Below are positions 52,610 to 61,081 of a DNA stretch of 64,000 nucleotides, piece by piece. How positions within the stretch are numbered: the first letter of the stretch is position 1; the number at the start of each line of letters is the position of its first letter. A program made the position numbers and the translations under genes. The notes beneath the pieces are model-generated. The model had not been told where the DNA came from. It saw nothing but the letters and a program-made list of their open reading frames with translations, and did not search any database. Source of the DNA: Eubacteriaceae bacterium (lineage in GTDB: Bacteria > Bacillota > Clostridia > Oscillospirales > Acutalibacteraceae); NCBI GenBank assembly GCA_021770095.1, contig JAETRQ010000008.1, positions 26,285-90,284 of the forward strand, read 5' to 3'.

Positions 52610-54979
52610 CTATTTAAGTTTGGCAATGGTTACACCGTTTTCACCTTCACCATATTTACCGAGGCGGTATTCGTCAATATTAGAATGATACCTGAGATAA
52701 TCTGTAACTGCACTGCGCAGTGCACCTGTGCCTTTGCCGTGAATAATTCGGATTTCTTCAATATTATTGAGGACACATTTGTCAATAAATAATCCTAACT
52801 CGCCGATTGCCTCATCAACCGTTTCTCCCCTGAGGTCAATCTCTGTCTTAACATCCGCATCTGCTCTTGATGAGGTACGATAAACATTGTGCTGTGTTTT
52901 TTTCGGCTTTTCCTTCGGTTTATCAAGAATCATAATATCACTGAGTTTGACTCTTGTTTTGAGCATACCTGATTTAACAAGGAGTTTATCGCCGACTTCA
53001 ACAACTTCTCCCTCACCTATGCCTTTAATAACAATTCTGTCACCGACTTGCGGTTCACGCGGGAGTTTATAATCATAATCCCAGTTATCGGCAAGTTGGG
53101 CAGGATTTACAATTTCTTCCATCTCACCCATTTGTGACTTAACAGCACGTCTGGTTTTACGTGCAATTTCGGTAGCATTTGTATCATTCTGCTCTTTCTT
53201 CAATTTTTCAAGTTCAAGCAGAAATTCACTGCTTTTACGTTTGGCGGCATCAATCAGTTTTTCTGCCTCTCGTTTGGCTTTATCAAGTTCACGCTTCTTT
53301 AAAGTTTCAATCTTATCTTTTTCCTCGCGTGCTTTAGCCTCAATTTTCTTAGCTTTCGCTGTCATTTCCTCGGCAATTTTACGTTCATCCTCAAGCGCCT
53401 GACGTGAACTTTCCAACTTCTCAAGCACGGATTCAAATGAACGGTTTTCAGATCCGACAATATTTTTGGCACTCTCTACAACCGATTTTTCCATACCGAG
53501 ATGCTCTGTAATTGCAAATGCATTGGAACGTCCCGGAACACCAATAAGCAATCTGTAAGTAGGTCTGAGCGTATCAACATCAAATTCACAGCAGCCATTG
53601 ATAACTCCATCCGTATCAAGTGCATAAGCCTTCAGTTCTGCATAGTGCGTTGTTGATGCAATTTTTGCACCTTTAGACCTGATATGTTCAATAATTGAAA
53701 CAGCAAGAGCAGCACCTTCAATAGGATCTGTACCTGCACCGAGTTCGTCAATCAAAACCAAAGAGCTGCTGTCAGCTTTTTTCATAATATCAATAATATT
53801 GACCATATGAGAAGAAAAGGTTGAAAGGGACTGCGCAATACTCTGCTCATCACCAATATCAACAAGTATCTTATCGAATACAGAGATGCGTGACCTGTCC
53901 CCTGCAGGAATTAAAAGTCCGCACATCGCCATTGAGGTCAAAAGTCCGAGTGTTTTGAGCGAAACAGTCTTGCCGCCTGTATTCGGACCCGTGATAACAA
54001 GCGTGTCATACCCCTCGCCAAGCGAAATATCAGTAGGTACAACAACTTTTGCATCAATCAGCGGATGACGTGCTTTCTTGATATGAACGATGCCCTCATT
54101 ATTGAGAAGCGGCTTAATTGCCTTCATTTTATATGCAAGATGTGCCTTTGCAAAAATGAGATTCAGCATAACCGCACTGTCATAAGAATGTTTGACAGAC
54201 TCAGCAAATTCGCCTGCCTCTGCCGACAATTCAAAAAGAATACGCATAATTTCATCGCGTTCTTTGCCTTGAAGAACTTTGATGTCATTATTGGCATCCA
54301 CCACAGATGACGGTTCAATAAATACAGTTGCTCCGCTTGATGATGTATCATGCACCATTCCCGCAACATTGCTCCTGTGTTCTGCTTTTACAGGAATAAC
54401 AAAACGGCCGTTGCGCTGGGTTATAATCGACTCCTGCAAATACTGACTGTAATGCGACGAATGAATCATCGAATCAAGTTTTTCACGTATTGCATTTTCT
54501 TTTGCTCTGATTTTTCTGCGTATATCTGACAAAGTTTCAGACGCTTTATCTGAAATTTCCTCTTCATTAATAATACTGGTAAATATTTTGTTTTCAAGAT
54601 ATTTATTAACCGTTATACCTTCAAAGAAAAAATCCAGTTTTGTCCTTACCCCGCTGCAGTGATTGTGCCACTCATCAAGAGTACGTATGGAACGCAGGCA
54701 GTATCCTATATCAAGAAGTTCTTTAGGATTAAGCGAGCCGCCTGCGTTTGCTCTATGTAAAGGGTTATTAACATTTTTCAAACCTGAAAAAGACGGTGCA
54801 CCGAAACGAGCAAGAAGAGAAAAAGCATCCTCTGTCTGTGACAAAAGAAGCTCAGCCTCCCCCATATCCGATACAGGTTTAAGAGCAAGTGCAAGTTCTT
54901 TTGCATCATCACAGGTACACTCGTTAGCAAGTTTTTCAAGTATCAAATCCAGTTCAAGTGTTTTAAAATTCTTATCCAT
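52610..54979 (-). CDS. mutS2: Endonuclease MutS2
   Basis: A MutS-like ATPase with a C-terminal Smr nuclease; in Firmicutes linked to ribosome rescue at collided ribosomes and to control of recombination. The Walker A ITGPNTGGKTVSLKTLG lies near residue 335, Walker B LVLIDELGAGTDPIEGAAL after it, then a long charged coiled coil (about 520-640), and the Smr domain IDLRGETVDEAIGE with IIHGKGTGALR. ATG at 54979 follows AAAGGA and overlaps the recO stop (TGATG). 789 residues. Confidence 0.95.
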   Translation of the reverse strand: MDKNFKTLELDLILEKLANECTCDDAKELALALKPVSDMGEAELLLSQTEDAFSLLARFGAPSFSGLKNVNNPLHRANAGGSLNPKELLDIGYCLRSIRTLDEWHNHCSGVRTKLDFFFEGITVNKYLENKIFTSIINEEEISDKASETLSDIRRKIRAKENAIREKLDSMIHSSHYSQYLQESIITQRNGRFVIPVKAEHRSNVAGMVHDTSSSGATVFIEPSSVVDANNDIKVLQGKERDEIMRILFELSAEAGEFAESVKHSYDSAVMLNLIFAKAHLAYKMKAIKPLLNNEGIVHIKKARHPLIDAKVVVPTDISLGEGYDTLVITGPNTGGKTVSLKTLGLLTSMAMCGLLIPAGDRSRISVFDKILVDIGDEQSIAQSLSTFSSHMVNIIDIMKKADSSSLVLIDELGAGTDPIEGAALAVSIIEHIRSKGAKIASTTHYAELKAYALDTDGVINGCCEFDVDTLRPTYRLLIGVPGRSNAFAITEHLGMEKSVVESAKNIVGSENRSFESVLEKLESSRQALEDERKIAEEMTAKAKKIEAKAREEKDKIETLKKRELDKAKREAEKLIDAAKRKSSEFLLELEKLKKEQNDTNATEIARKTRRAVKSQMGEMEEIVNPAQLADNWDYDYKLPREPQVGDRIVIKGIGEGEVVEVGDKLLVKSGMLKTRVKLSDIMILDKPKEKPKKTQHNVYRTSSRADADVKTEIDLRGETVDEAIGELGLFIDKCVLNNIEEIRIIHGKGTGALRSAVTDYLRYHSNIDEYRLGKYGEGENGVTIAKLK

Positions 54980-55713
54980 CAAAGTATTCCTTTATAGAAA
55001 GTTAAAGTCGGAAGTGTCTTTTGTATTCGTGACAAAAGATATTTTTCACTTATTTCACAAAGCAGGGCCAGACATTCCTCGCTGAGTGAAAAAGAAAATA
55101 TTTTTTTTGGCTCTGTCAGGCAGATAAACCGTATTGCCGTGATTACATTTTTAGGACAAGGTATTGCCCCTGCTTTCCCACAGTTTTCACAATAAATGCA
55201 TCCGTCAAGCGTGTCGAAAAACATTACGTCCGTTTCATATGTATTACAATTTGCACAGGCAAGAATCTGCGGCATATATCCACCGAGAGACATAAGCCTG
55301 AATTCGACCGCTGATTTTATAATTCTTATATCTTTGCTGCTGTTGCACAACAGATGAAGTGCATTGAGCAAAACCGAAAGCATTTCATTCGACGGCTGTT
55401 CTTCTTCACCAACCTCATAAGCAATCTGAGCAAAATACTGAGCCAATGCAAGGCGCACAATATCCCGTCTTAAATCAAAAAAAACTTCCACAGGCACAGC
55501 ATTGTCAACAACAAAAGCATCCTTGCCGCGATAAAGTGAAAAATCCGAATATGCAAAAAGCGAGGTTGAGGAAGCAAGGCGGTTTTTCATCTGCTTTGCT
55601 CCCCTGACAAACGCACGGACCAAGCCATAATCAGCAGTAAGGATAGTAACCAAACGGTCACTCTCCCCTATTGTTTGTTCCCTGATTACTAAACCCTTGG
55701 TAGTAGTTGTCAT
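54979..55713 (-). CDS. recO: DNA repair protein RecO
   Basis: Helps load RecA at gaps. N-terminal OB fold (GLVIREQTIGESDRLVTIL, then GLVRAFVRGAKQMKNR) and a zinc-binding set of four Cys in ACANC and CENC. 244 residues, normal. Overlaps the small yqzL-like gene at its start and mutS2 at its end, so it sits in a coupled chain from era to mutS2. Confidence 0.92.
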   Translation of the reverse strand: MTTTTKGLVIREQTIGESDRLVTILTADYGLVRAFVRGAKQMKNRLASSTSLFAYSDFSLYRGKDAFVVDNAVPVEVFFDLRRDIVRLALAQYFAQIAYEVGEEEQPSNEMLSVLLNALHLLCNSSKDIRIIKSAVEFRLMSLGGYMPQILACANCNTYETDVMFFDTLDGCIYCENCGKAGAIPCPKNVITAIRFICLTEPKKIFSFSLSEECLALLCEISEKYLLSRIQKTLPTLTFYKGIL

Positions 55714-55804
55714 TTTGCTCTGCCTTTTCGTTTTTCTTATAATTCAAATAATCCTGTATTGAGCCTGAATTCCAGAATTCATTCCAATTTTTATCATCAA
55801 ACAT
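55658..55804 (-). CDS. YqzL-like small protein between era and recO
   Basis: A 48-residue frame starting ATG at 55804 behind GGTGGTG, read as MFDDKNWNEFWNSGSI then QDYLNYKKNEKAEQND. The part FWNSGSIQDYLNYK resembles YqzL, whose core is F-x-x-TGxxxxYLxxK and which lies at this same place (between era and recO) in Bacillus. It overlaps the recO start by 56 bases in another frame. It is too short for usual ORF cut-offs and easily missed. Function of YqzL is unknown. The tail past residue 28 is low-complexity and may be tolerated overlap sequence. Confidence 0.68.
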   Translation of the reverse strand: MFDDKNWNEFWNSGSIQDYLNYKKNEKAEQNDNYYQGFSNQGTNNRGE

Positions 55805-55860
55805 ACAAAACACCACCAATGTTATTTTATCCTATGGCGGTGCTTATAATTTGTGTCAAA

Positions 55861-56748
55861 TTAATCCAATCCGAAGTTATGAATCAACCCTTCACGGTTA
55901 CGCCAGTCAAGTTTCACCTTAACCCAGCAATGAAGATTAACTTTTATCTGAAAGAACTTTTCAAGATCCTGTCTTGCGAAAGTAGAAACTTTCTTGAGCA
56001 TTGAGCCGTTTTTACCGATAACCATACCCTTATGGCTTTCACGCTCACAATAAATGGTTGCATCAATATCAAGAATGTCTTTGTCTTCCCGTTCACGCAT
56101 TTTTTCAACTGCAACAGCAATTCCGTGTGGGATTTCTTTATCCATAAGTCTTAATATTTTTTCACGGATAATCTCTGCTGCCAACACTCTTTCAGGCTGA
56201 TCGGTCAAAGTATCGTCAGGGAAAAAGTGCGGTGATTCAAAAGCCAGTTTATCAAGTTCGTCAAGAAGTTCATCCACATTGTCCCCTTCAGTTGCACTGA
56301 CCGGAACAACGGAGTAAAAATCATATAAAGATGACAGATACGCAATCCTTGCGGCAAGTTCCTGTTTATCCTTAATCATATCAATTTTATTGATTGCAAG
56401 AATAACAGTCATCTTTCTCTTTTTGAACATTTCAATCAGCTGAAGTTCCTGCTCATTTATCTCGCCTTTAGGTTCAACTAAAAAAAGACAGGCATCAACT
56501 CCGCCAACGGTATCACCGACTGCCTCATTCATCTTTTCGCCGAGTTTATTATGCGGATTATGAAAACCGGGAGTATCTGTAAAAACAAGCTGCGTCTCAC
56601 CCTGAGTCAGAACGCCCATAATTTTTGTTCTCGTTGTCTGCGGTTTTGATGACACAATCGCAATTTTCTGCCCTAACATTCTGTTAAGTAACGATGATTT
56701 GCCGACATTTGCCTTACCGACAATTGCAATAAAAGCAGTTTTGGTCAT
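55861..56748 (-). CDS. era: GTPase Era
   Basis: A 16S rRNA-binding GTPase for 30S assembly. G motifs: IVGKANVGKSSLLNRM, DTPGFHNP and NKID; the C-terminal KH domain shows GMVIGKNGSMLKKV. 295 residues. It overlaps the ybeY stop by one base. Confidence 0.97.
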   Translation of the reverse strand: MTKTAFIAIVGKANVGKSSLLNRMLGQKIAIVSSKPQTTRTKIMGVLTQGETQLVFTDTPGFHNPHNKLGEKMNEAVGDTVGGVDACLFLVEPKGEINEQELQLIEMFKKRKMTVILAINKIDMIKDKQELAARIAYLSSLYDFYSVVPVSATEGDNVDELLDELDKLAFESPHFFPDDTLTDQPERVLAAEIIREKILRLMDKEIPHGIAVAVEKMREREDKDILDIDATIYCERESHKGMVIGKNGSMLKKVSTFARQDLEKFFQIKVNLHCWVKVKLDWRNREGLIHNFGLD

Positions 56749-57251
56749 TATTCGTCTCCCATATAATAACTGTTATCCCTTTTCCATCCAATCTGAGTAA
56801 GAACAGTTTCTTCCTTTTCTCTCATATGTACGGCTTCAAGTCCGCCGTCTTCGTGGTCATATCCTAACAAATGAAGCATTGAGTGAACAGTGAGAAAACC
56901 AATTTCTCTTTGCAGCGGATGATTATATAATTTTGATTGTTCAACTGCTTTCTCCATAGAAATAACAATATCGCCAAGAAGTTTGGCACCTGTGTCCAGA
57001 TTCACATCATATACACCGTTTTCACCCAAAGGGAAAGAGAGTACATCTGTCTCTCGGTCTATATTTCTGTAAGTGGCGTTAAGTTCTTTTATCTGTTCAT
57101 TATCAACAAATCTTACACTGACCTCTGCCGAACCTTCAAAATTCTCTAATTCAAGAACTGCATGGCAGCAGCGTCTGATAAGCATGCGTATACCTGTCGG
57201 TACTTTTACTTCTTTCTGGTCATTGGAAATGATAACTTTTACTGAGTCCAT
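56748..57251 (-). CDS. ybeY: Endoribonuclease YbeY
   Basis: A zinc enzyme in rRNA maturation and ribosome quality control. The zinc site HSMLHLLGYDH (His, +4, +10) and the earlier LNATYRNIDRETDVLSFP are typical. 167 residues. Overlaps phoH by one base. Confidence 0.95.
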   Translation of the reverse strand: MDSVKVIISNDQKEVKVPTGIRMLIRRCCHAVLELENFEGSAEVSVRFVDNEQIKELNATYRNIDRETDVLSFPLGENGVYDVNLDTGAKLLGDIVISMEKAVEQSKLYNHPLQREIGFLTVHSMLHLLGYDHEDGGLEAVHMREKEETVLTQIGWKRDNSYYMGDE

Positions 57252-58213
57252 TACTTATTATTTCCCTCCTCATATCGCTGATAAGCATTAACAATGTCCT
57301 GAACAAGTTTATGACGTACAACATCCTTTTGATTAAACTTGCAGATTGCTATATCATCAACATTTTTTAATATATTCAAAACTTTTTTCAGCCCCGATTT
57401 TTTACCATCAGGCAAATCTATCTGCGTTATGTCACCTGTAATTACCATTTTTGAGCGAAAACCGAGACGGGTTAAAAACATTTTCATCTGTTCAGGCGTG
57501 GTATTCTGCGCCTCATCCAGAATAATAAAACTATCGTCAAGTGTTCGTCCGCGCATATATGCAAGCGGAGCAACCTCAATATTGCCGCGCTCCTGATAAC
57601 GCTGGAAATTTTCGGCACCAAGCATATCAAACAAAGCATCATAAAGCGGTCTTAAATACGGATCAACCTTGCTCTGAAGATCACCGGGGAGAAAGCCTAA
57701 CTTCTCGCCTGCCTCAACAGCAGGACGGGTCAGGATTATCCTGTTGACCTCTTTGGCACGGAATGCAGTAACAGCCATTGCAACAGCAAGATACGTTTTG
57801 CCCGTACCTGCCGGACCGATACCGAATGTTATGGTGTTCCCTGCGATTGACTCACAATACTTCTTCTGCCCTAATGTTTTTGGCTTAACAGGTCTTCCCT
57901 TTGATGTTATACAGATAGAATCAGATGTCATTGAATTGAGTTTATCTTCATTACCTTCATTCACCAAAGACATAACATATCTGACATTCTGGTCTGACAA
58001 ACTTTCACCCTTGCCAATCAGAACAAGCAGTGAATTCAGACATCTTACTGCTTTTGACACATTCTCCGCATCCCCGACTACTTTTAAATCGGAACCGCGT
58101 GAAATGATTGAAACACCGTATTCTCTTTCTATTAACTTGACATTTTCATCAAAACTGCCGAACAGACTTACTGCCTGTTCCAATGCTTCAAATTCAATAA
58201 TCTGTTCTGTCAT
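57251..58213 (-). CDS. phoH: PhoH-family ATPase
   Basis: A cytosolic ATPase of the PhoH/YbeZ group found next to YbeY and thought to act with it on RNA. Walker A is GPAGTGKTYLAVAMA, Walker B FIILDEAQNT; RIILTRPAVEAGEKLGFLPG and GDITQIDLPDGKKSGL complete the family pattern. N-terminal KH-like part (about residues 1-85). 320 residues. Confidence 0.95.
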   Translation of the reverse strand: MTEQIIEFEALEQAVSLFGSFDENVKLIEREYGVSIISRGSDLKVVGDAENVSKAVRCLNSLLVLIGKGESLSDQNVRYVMSLVNEGNEDKLNSMTSDSICITSKGRPVKPKTLGQKKYCESIAGNTITFGIGPAGTGKTYLAVAMAVTAFRAKEVNRIILTRPAVEAGEKLGFLPGDLQSKVDPYLRPLYDALFDMLGAENFQRYQERGNIEVAPLAYMRGRTLDDSFIILDEAQNTTPEQMKMFLTRLGFRSKMVITGDITQIDLPDGKKSGLKKVLNILKNVDDIAICKFNQKDVVRHKLVQDIVNAYQRYEEGNNK

Positions 58214-59022
58214 TACTTCTTCTCAACTTTAATTTTTTCTATTCTTCTTTCATCCACTTCCAAAACGGTGAAAGTTAAATTTTCATATTCTGCCACATCT
58301 TCGTCTTCATGATCACCTGTCGGCAAATAACCAAGCAGGTTAATAACAAATCCTGCAAGGGTATCATAATCACCTTCAGGAATAGATACACCGAGAATTT
58401 TTTCAGCCTCGTCCACATCTGTAACCCCGTCAAAAGTAAATGTCTTTTCATCAATCTGGGTAACAAATTCAGTTTCTTCATCATCATATTCATCACGGAT
58501 ATTGCCCACAATACTTTCCAGCACATCTTCCATGGTTACAATACCCGCTGTACCGCCATACTCATCAACAACAATTGCAAGCATAATTCTTGTCTCAGTC
58601 ATTTGCGCAAATAATTTTCCGCACGGAATCGTTTCGGGTACAAACAGAGGTTTACGGATATAATCCGCAATCTTATCGTCATTCGTAATTTTTTCGCCTA
58701 CAAACTTGAGCAAATCCTTAACATAAATGATACCGCATATATCATCCAAATCATCTTTATAAACAGGAATTCTTGATCTGCCGTGTTCAATAGAGAGTTT
58801 CACAGCATCCTCAATCGAATCATTAATTTCAACAGCATCAACATCCGTCCTGTGCGTCATAATATCCCCGGCGTTCAAATCATCAAACTCAAAGATATTA
58901 TTAATCATTTCTCTCTGGCTTTTTTCCAGATCGCCGACCTGCTCATCTCCTTCAACCAATTGCTTAATTTCTTCTTCGGTTGAATTTTCTCTTTTAAATC
59001 GTCTCAGTAGACCACTGCCCAT
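58213..59022 (-). CDS. CorC/HlyC-family CBS-domain protein without membrane domain
   Basis: Two CBS domains (about 53-105 and 113-170; IMTHRTDVDAVEINDSIEDA and VVDEYGGTAGIVTMEDVLE) are followed by the CorC_HlyC domain (EKILGVSIPEGDYDTLAGFV). The usual N-terminal DUF21 membrane domain is absent; only about 25 residues precede the CBS part. ATG at 59022 is used with GGGGGT ten bases upstream. This short form beside ybeY-phoH is also seen in Proteobacteria (YbeX), and is linked with ribosome metabolism there. It leads the operon, with promoter at 59061-59089. Confidence 0.88.
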   Translation of the reverse strand: MGSGLLRRFKRENSTEEEIKQLVEGDEQVGDLEKSQREMINNIFEFDDLNAGDIMTHRTDVDAVEINDSIEDAVKLSIEHGRSRIPVYKDDLDDICGIIYVKDLLKFVGEKITNDDKIADYIRKPLFVPETIPCGKLFAQMTETRIMLAIVVDEYGGTAGIVTMEDVLESIVGNIRDEYDDEETEFVTQIDEKTFTFDGVTDVDEAEKILGVSIPEGDYDTLAGFVINLLGYLPTGDHEDEDVAEYENLTFTVLEVDERRIEKIKVEKK

Positions 59023-59060
59023 AAAGGCGTATACCCCCAAACAACAATATTTTTCATAAT

Positions 59061-59089
59061 ATTATATAATAAAATTATTTATTTGTAAA
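59061..59089 (-). promoter_or_regulatory. Promoter of the corC-phoH-ybeY-era unit
   Basis: Minus-strand TTTACA (59084-59089), 17 bases, TATAAT (59061-59066). Its -35 box is shared with the divergent promoter at 59083-59111. Confidence 0.65.
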
Positions 59090-59111
59090 GTATTGTATTA
59101 TATGCTATAAT
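59083..59111 (+). promoter_or_regulatory. Promoter of the FkbM methyltransferase gene
   Basis: TTGTAA (59083-59088), 17 bases, TATAAT (59106-59111), 17 bases before the ATG. Confidence 0.7.
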
Positions 59112-59128
59112 TGTTAAGGTGAAAAATT

Positions 59129-60184
59129 ATGCTCAACTTATTGACTGAAAAAGAGAATATCTGGAACTTTCTTATAAATGACAAAAAACCTATTGTTATT
59201 TACGGTATGGGAAACGGAGCAGATAAGATTATTAATACAATCGAGGAATACGGCGGAAAAGTAAGTGACGTCTTTGCAAGTGATGAATTTGTAAGAGGAC
59301 ACGCATTCAGAGGATTCAAAGTTTTAAAATACAGTGATATATGCCAAAAGTATGACGATTTCAATGTTGTGCTGGCTTTTGCTACCCACATTGACACCGT
59401 ACTGAAAAGAATAGAAAAAATCAGTTTGGAACACCCTGTTTTTGCACCCGATGTTCCTGTTGCAGGTTCGGGACTTTTCACGATTGAATACATTAAAGAA
59501 AATGAAGATAAATTCGACTTTGTATATCATCATCTTGCTGATGAAAAAAGCAGACAGATTTATCTTGACATAATCAATTTCAAAATCAGCGGTAAAGTTG
59601 AATATTTGTTCCGTTCATTTACTGATAAAAATGAAATCTACAGAGATATTCTTAAATTAAATGAGAACGAAACAATTGTGGATTTGGGTGCATATGACGG
59701 AGATACAATCCGCGAATTTACTGAATTTACAGAACAAAAATATAAATATATTTATGCTTTTGAGCCCGATACAAAAAATTTTGCCAAATTAAAAAGAAAT
59801 ACTGCTGATATGGATAATATTTCAATATATAATATGGGTGCATGGGACAAAGAAGACACTCTTATTTTTGCCAAGAAAGCAGGCAGAAATTCAAAACTTT
59901 CTTCACAAGGTGAACCTGTGAAGGTAATCAATCCCGATTCAGTTATTAACACAGCCGTATCCATGATAAAAATGGATATTGAGGGCGCAGAATTAAAAGC
60001 ACTGAATGGCTGCAGCAATCTGATAAAAGCATATAAACCAAAATTATATATCTGTGCCTATCATAGGAATGAAGATTTATTTGCATTGCCAATGAAAATT
60101 TTGGAATTGGATGACAGTTATAAAATCCATTTCAGGCACAGTCGCTACATTCCTGCTTGGGAAAGCAATTTTTATTGCATATAA
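59129..60184 (+). CDS. FkbM-family methyltransferase with N-terminal Rossmann-like domain
   Basis: Residues about 190-340 form the FkbM SAM-dependent methyltransferase: TIVDLGAYDGDTIREF is the SAM loop, followed by YAFEPDTKNFAKLKRN and IKMDIEGAELKALNG. Residues 20-110 resemble a nucleotide-binding sensor fold (PIVIYGMGNGADKII). Similar two-domain proteins occur in glycan and natural-product loci, where they O-methylate sugars. AAGGTG precedes the ATG. It stands alone; the acceptor is unknown. Confidence 0.85.
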   Translation: MLNLLTEKENIWNFLINDKKPIVIYGMGNGADKIINTIEEYGGKVSDVFASDEFVRGHAFRGFKVLKYSDICQKYDDFNVVLAFATHIDTVLKRIEKISLEHPVFAPDVPVAGSGLFTIEYIKENEDKFDFVYHHLADEKSRQIYLDIINFKISGKVEYLFRSFTDKNEIYRDILKLNENETIVDLGAYDGDTIREFTEFTEQKYKYIYAFEPDTKNFAKLKRNTADMDNISIYNMGAWDKEDTLIFAKKAGRNSKLSSQGEPVKVINPDSVINTAVSMIKMDIEGAELKALNGCSNLIKAYKPKLYICAYHRNEDLFALPMKILELDDSYKIHFRHSRYIPAWESNFYCI

Positions 60185-60206
60185 ATCAATACTGTGGATA
60201 TTATTA

Positions 60207-60235
60207 TTGACATTGCTTTTATTAAAAGTTAGAAT
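60207..60235 (+). promoter_or_regulatory. Promoter of the tauE-sulfatase-GPH operon
   Basis: TTGACA (60207-60212), 17-base spacer, TAGAAT (60230-60235), 41 bases before the first ATG. Confidence 0.7.
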
Positions 60236-60275
60236 TAAAATAATACTTTTTAGAATTAATTAATAGGAAAATAAA

Positions 60276-61064
60276 ATGGTTACTTTAGTTTACAGCATAG
60301 TTATATTTATAGCATGTACGGTTGGTGCAATTGTCGGTATAGGCGGCGGTGTAATCATCAAACCTGTACTCGATTTTATGGGTTATCACAGTGTTGAAGT
60401 TGTTGGATTTATATCCACCTGTGCTGTATTTGCAATGAGTATCAGTTCATCTGTAAAACACATTACGGCAAAAACAAAATTTGACAAAAAAATTGTATTG
60501 CTTGTATCAATCGGGTCAATTTTCGGCGGAATTATCGGAAATGAAATATTTGATTTTGCTTTTGATAAATTCAATACAAATATCATAAAGGGTATTCAGG
60601 CAGTTATCATTGCTGCTTTCATAATATTTGTAATCATTTATGTGAATTCAAAAAATGTAAAATCCTTAAAAATCACGAATCCTATGCTCATACTCTTAAC
60701 CGGATTAATACTCGGTCTTTTAAGTGCCTTCCTCGGCATAGGCGGCGGTCCGATAAACACTGCTTTTCTTGTGCTGCTGTTCTCATTCACTGTCAAAGAG
60801 AGTGCAGTTTATTCAGTGGCTATCATATTCTTCAGCCAATTAAGCCAATTGGTTACTATATTTATAAACAACCGATTTGAACCGTACAAAGCGTATCTTC
60901 CAATCGTGTTATTTGCAATGGCAGTTTCGGTTATCGGCGGAATTATCGGTTCAAAACTCAATAAAAAATTAAATAATAAAACAATTACGGTTATATTTTC
61001 AGTTGTACTTTCAATAGTAGCTATAATAAATATATACAATGCAATAACAGGCTTTACCGCCTGA
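60276..61064 (+). CDS. TauE/SafE-family sulfur-anion permease
   Basis: An eight-span permease, 262 residues, with the two internal repeats of the family seen as VGAIVGIGGGVIIKPVL (residue about 14) and LLSAFLGIGGGPINTAFL (about 152). Family members move sulfite, sulfoacetate or other organosulfur anions, often outward. It is 17 bases before a sulfatase gene, so export of the sulfate or sulfite released by that enzyme is a good guess. Substrate not proven. Confidence 0.88.
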   Translation: MVTLVYSIVIFIACTVGAIVGIGGGVIIKPVLDFMGYHSVEVVGFISTCAVFAMSISSSVKHITAKTKFDKKIVLLVSIGSIFGGIIGNEIFDFAFDKFNTNIIKGIQAVIIAAFIIFVIIYVNSKNVKSLKITNPMLILLTGLILGLLSAFLGIGGGPINTAFLVLLFSFTVKESAVYSVAIIFFSQLSQLVTIFINNRFEPYKAYLPIVLFAMAVSVIGGIIGSKLNKKLNNKTITVIFSVVLSIVAIINIYNAITGFTA

Positions 61065-61081
61065 TAAAATAAGGGGGATTT

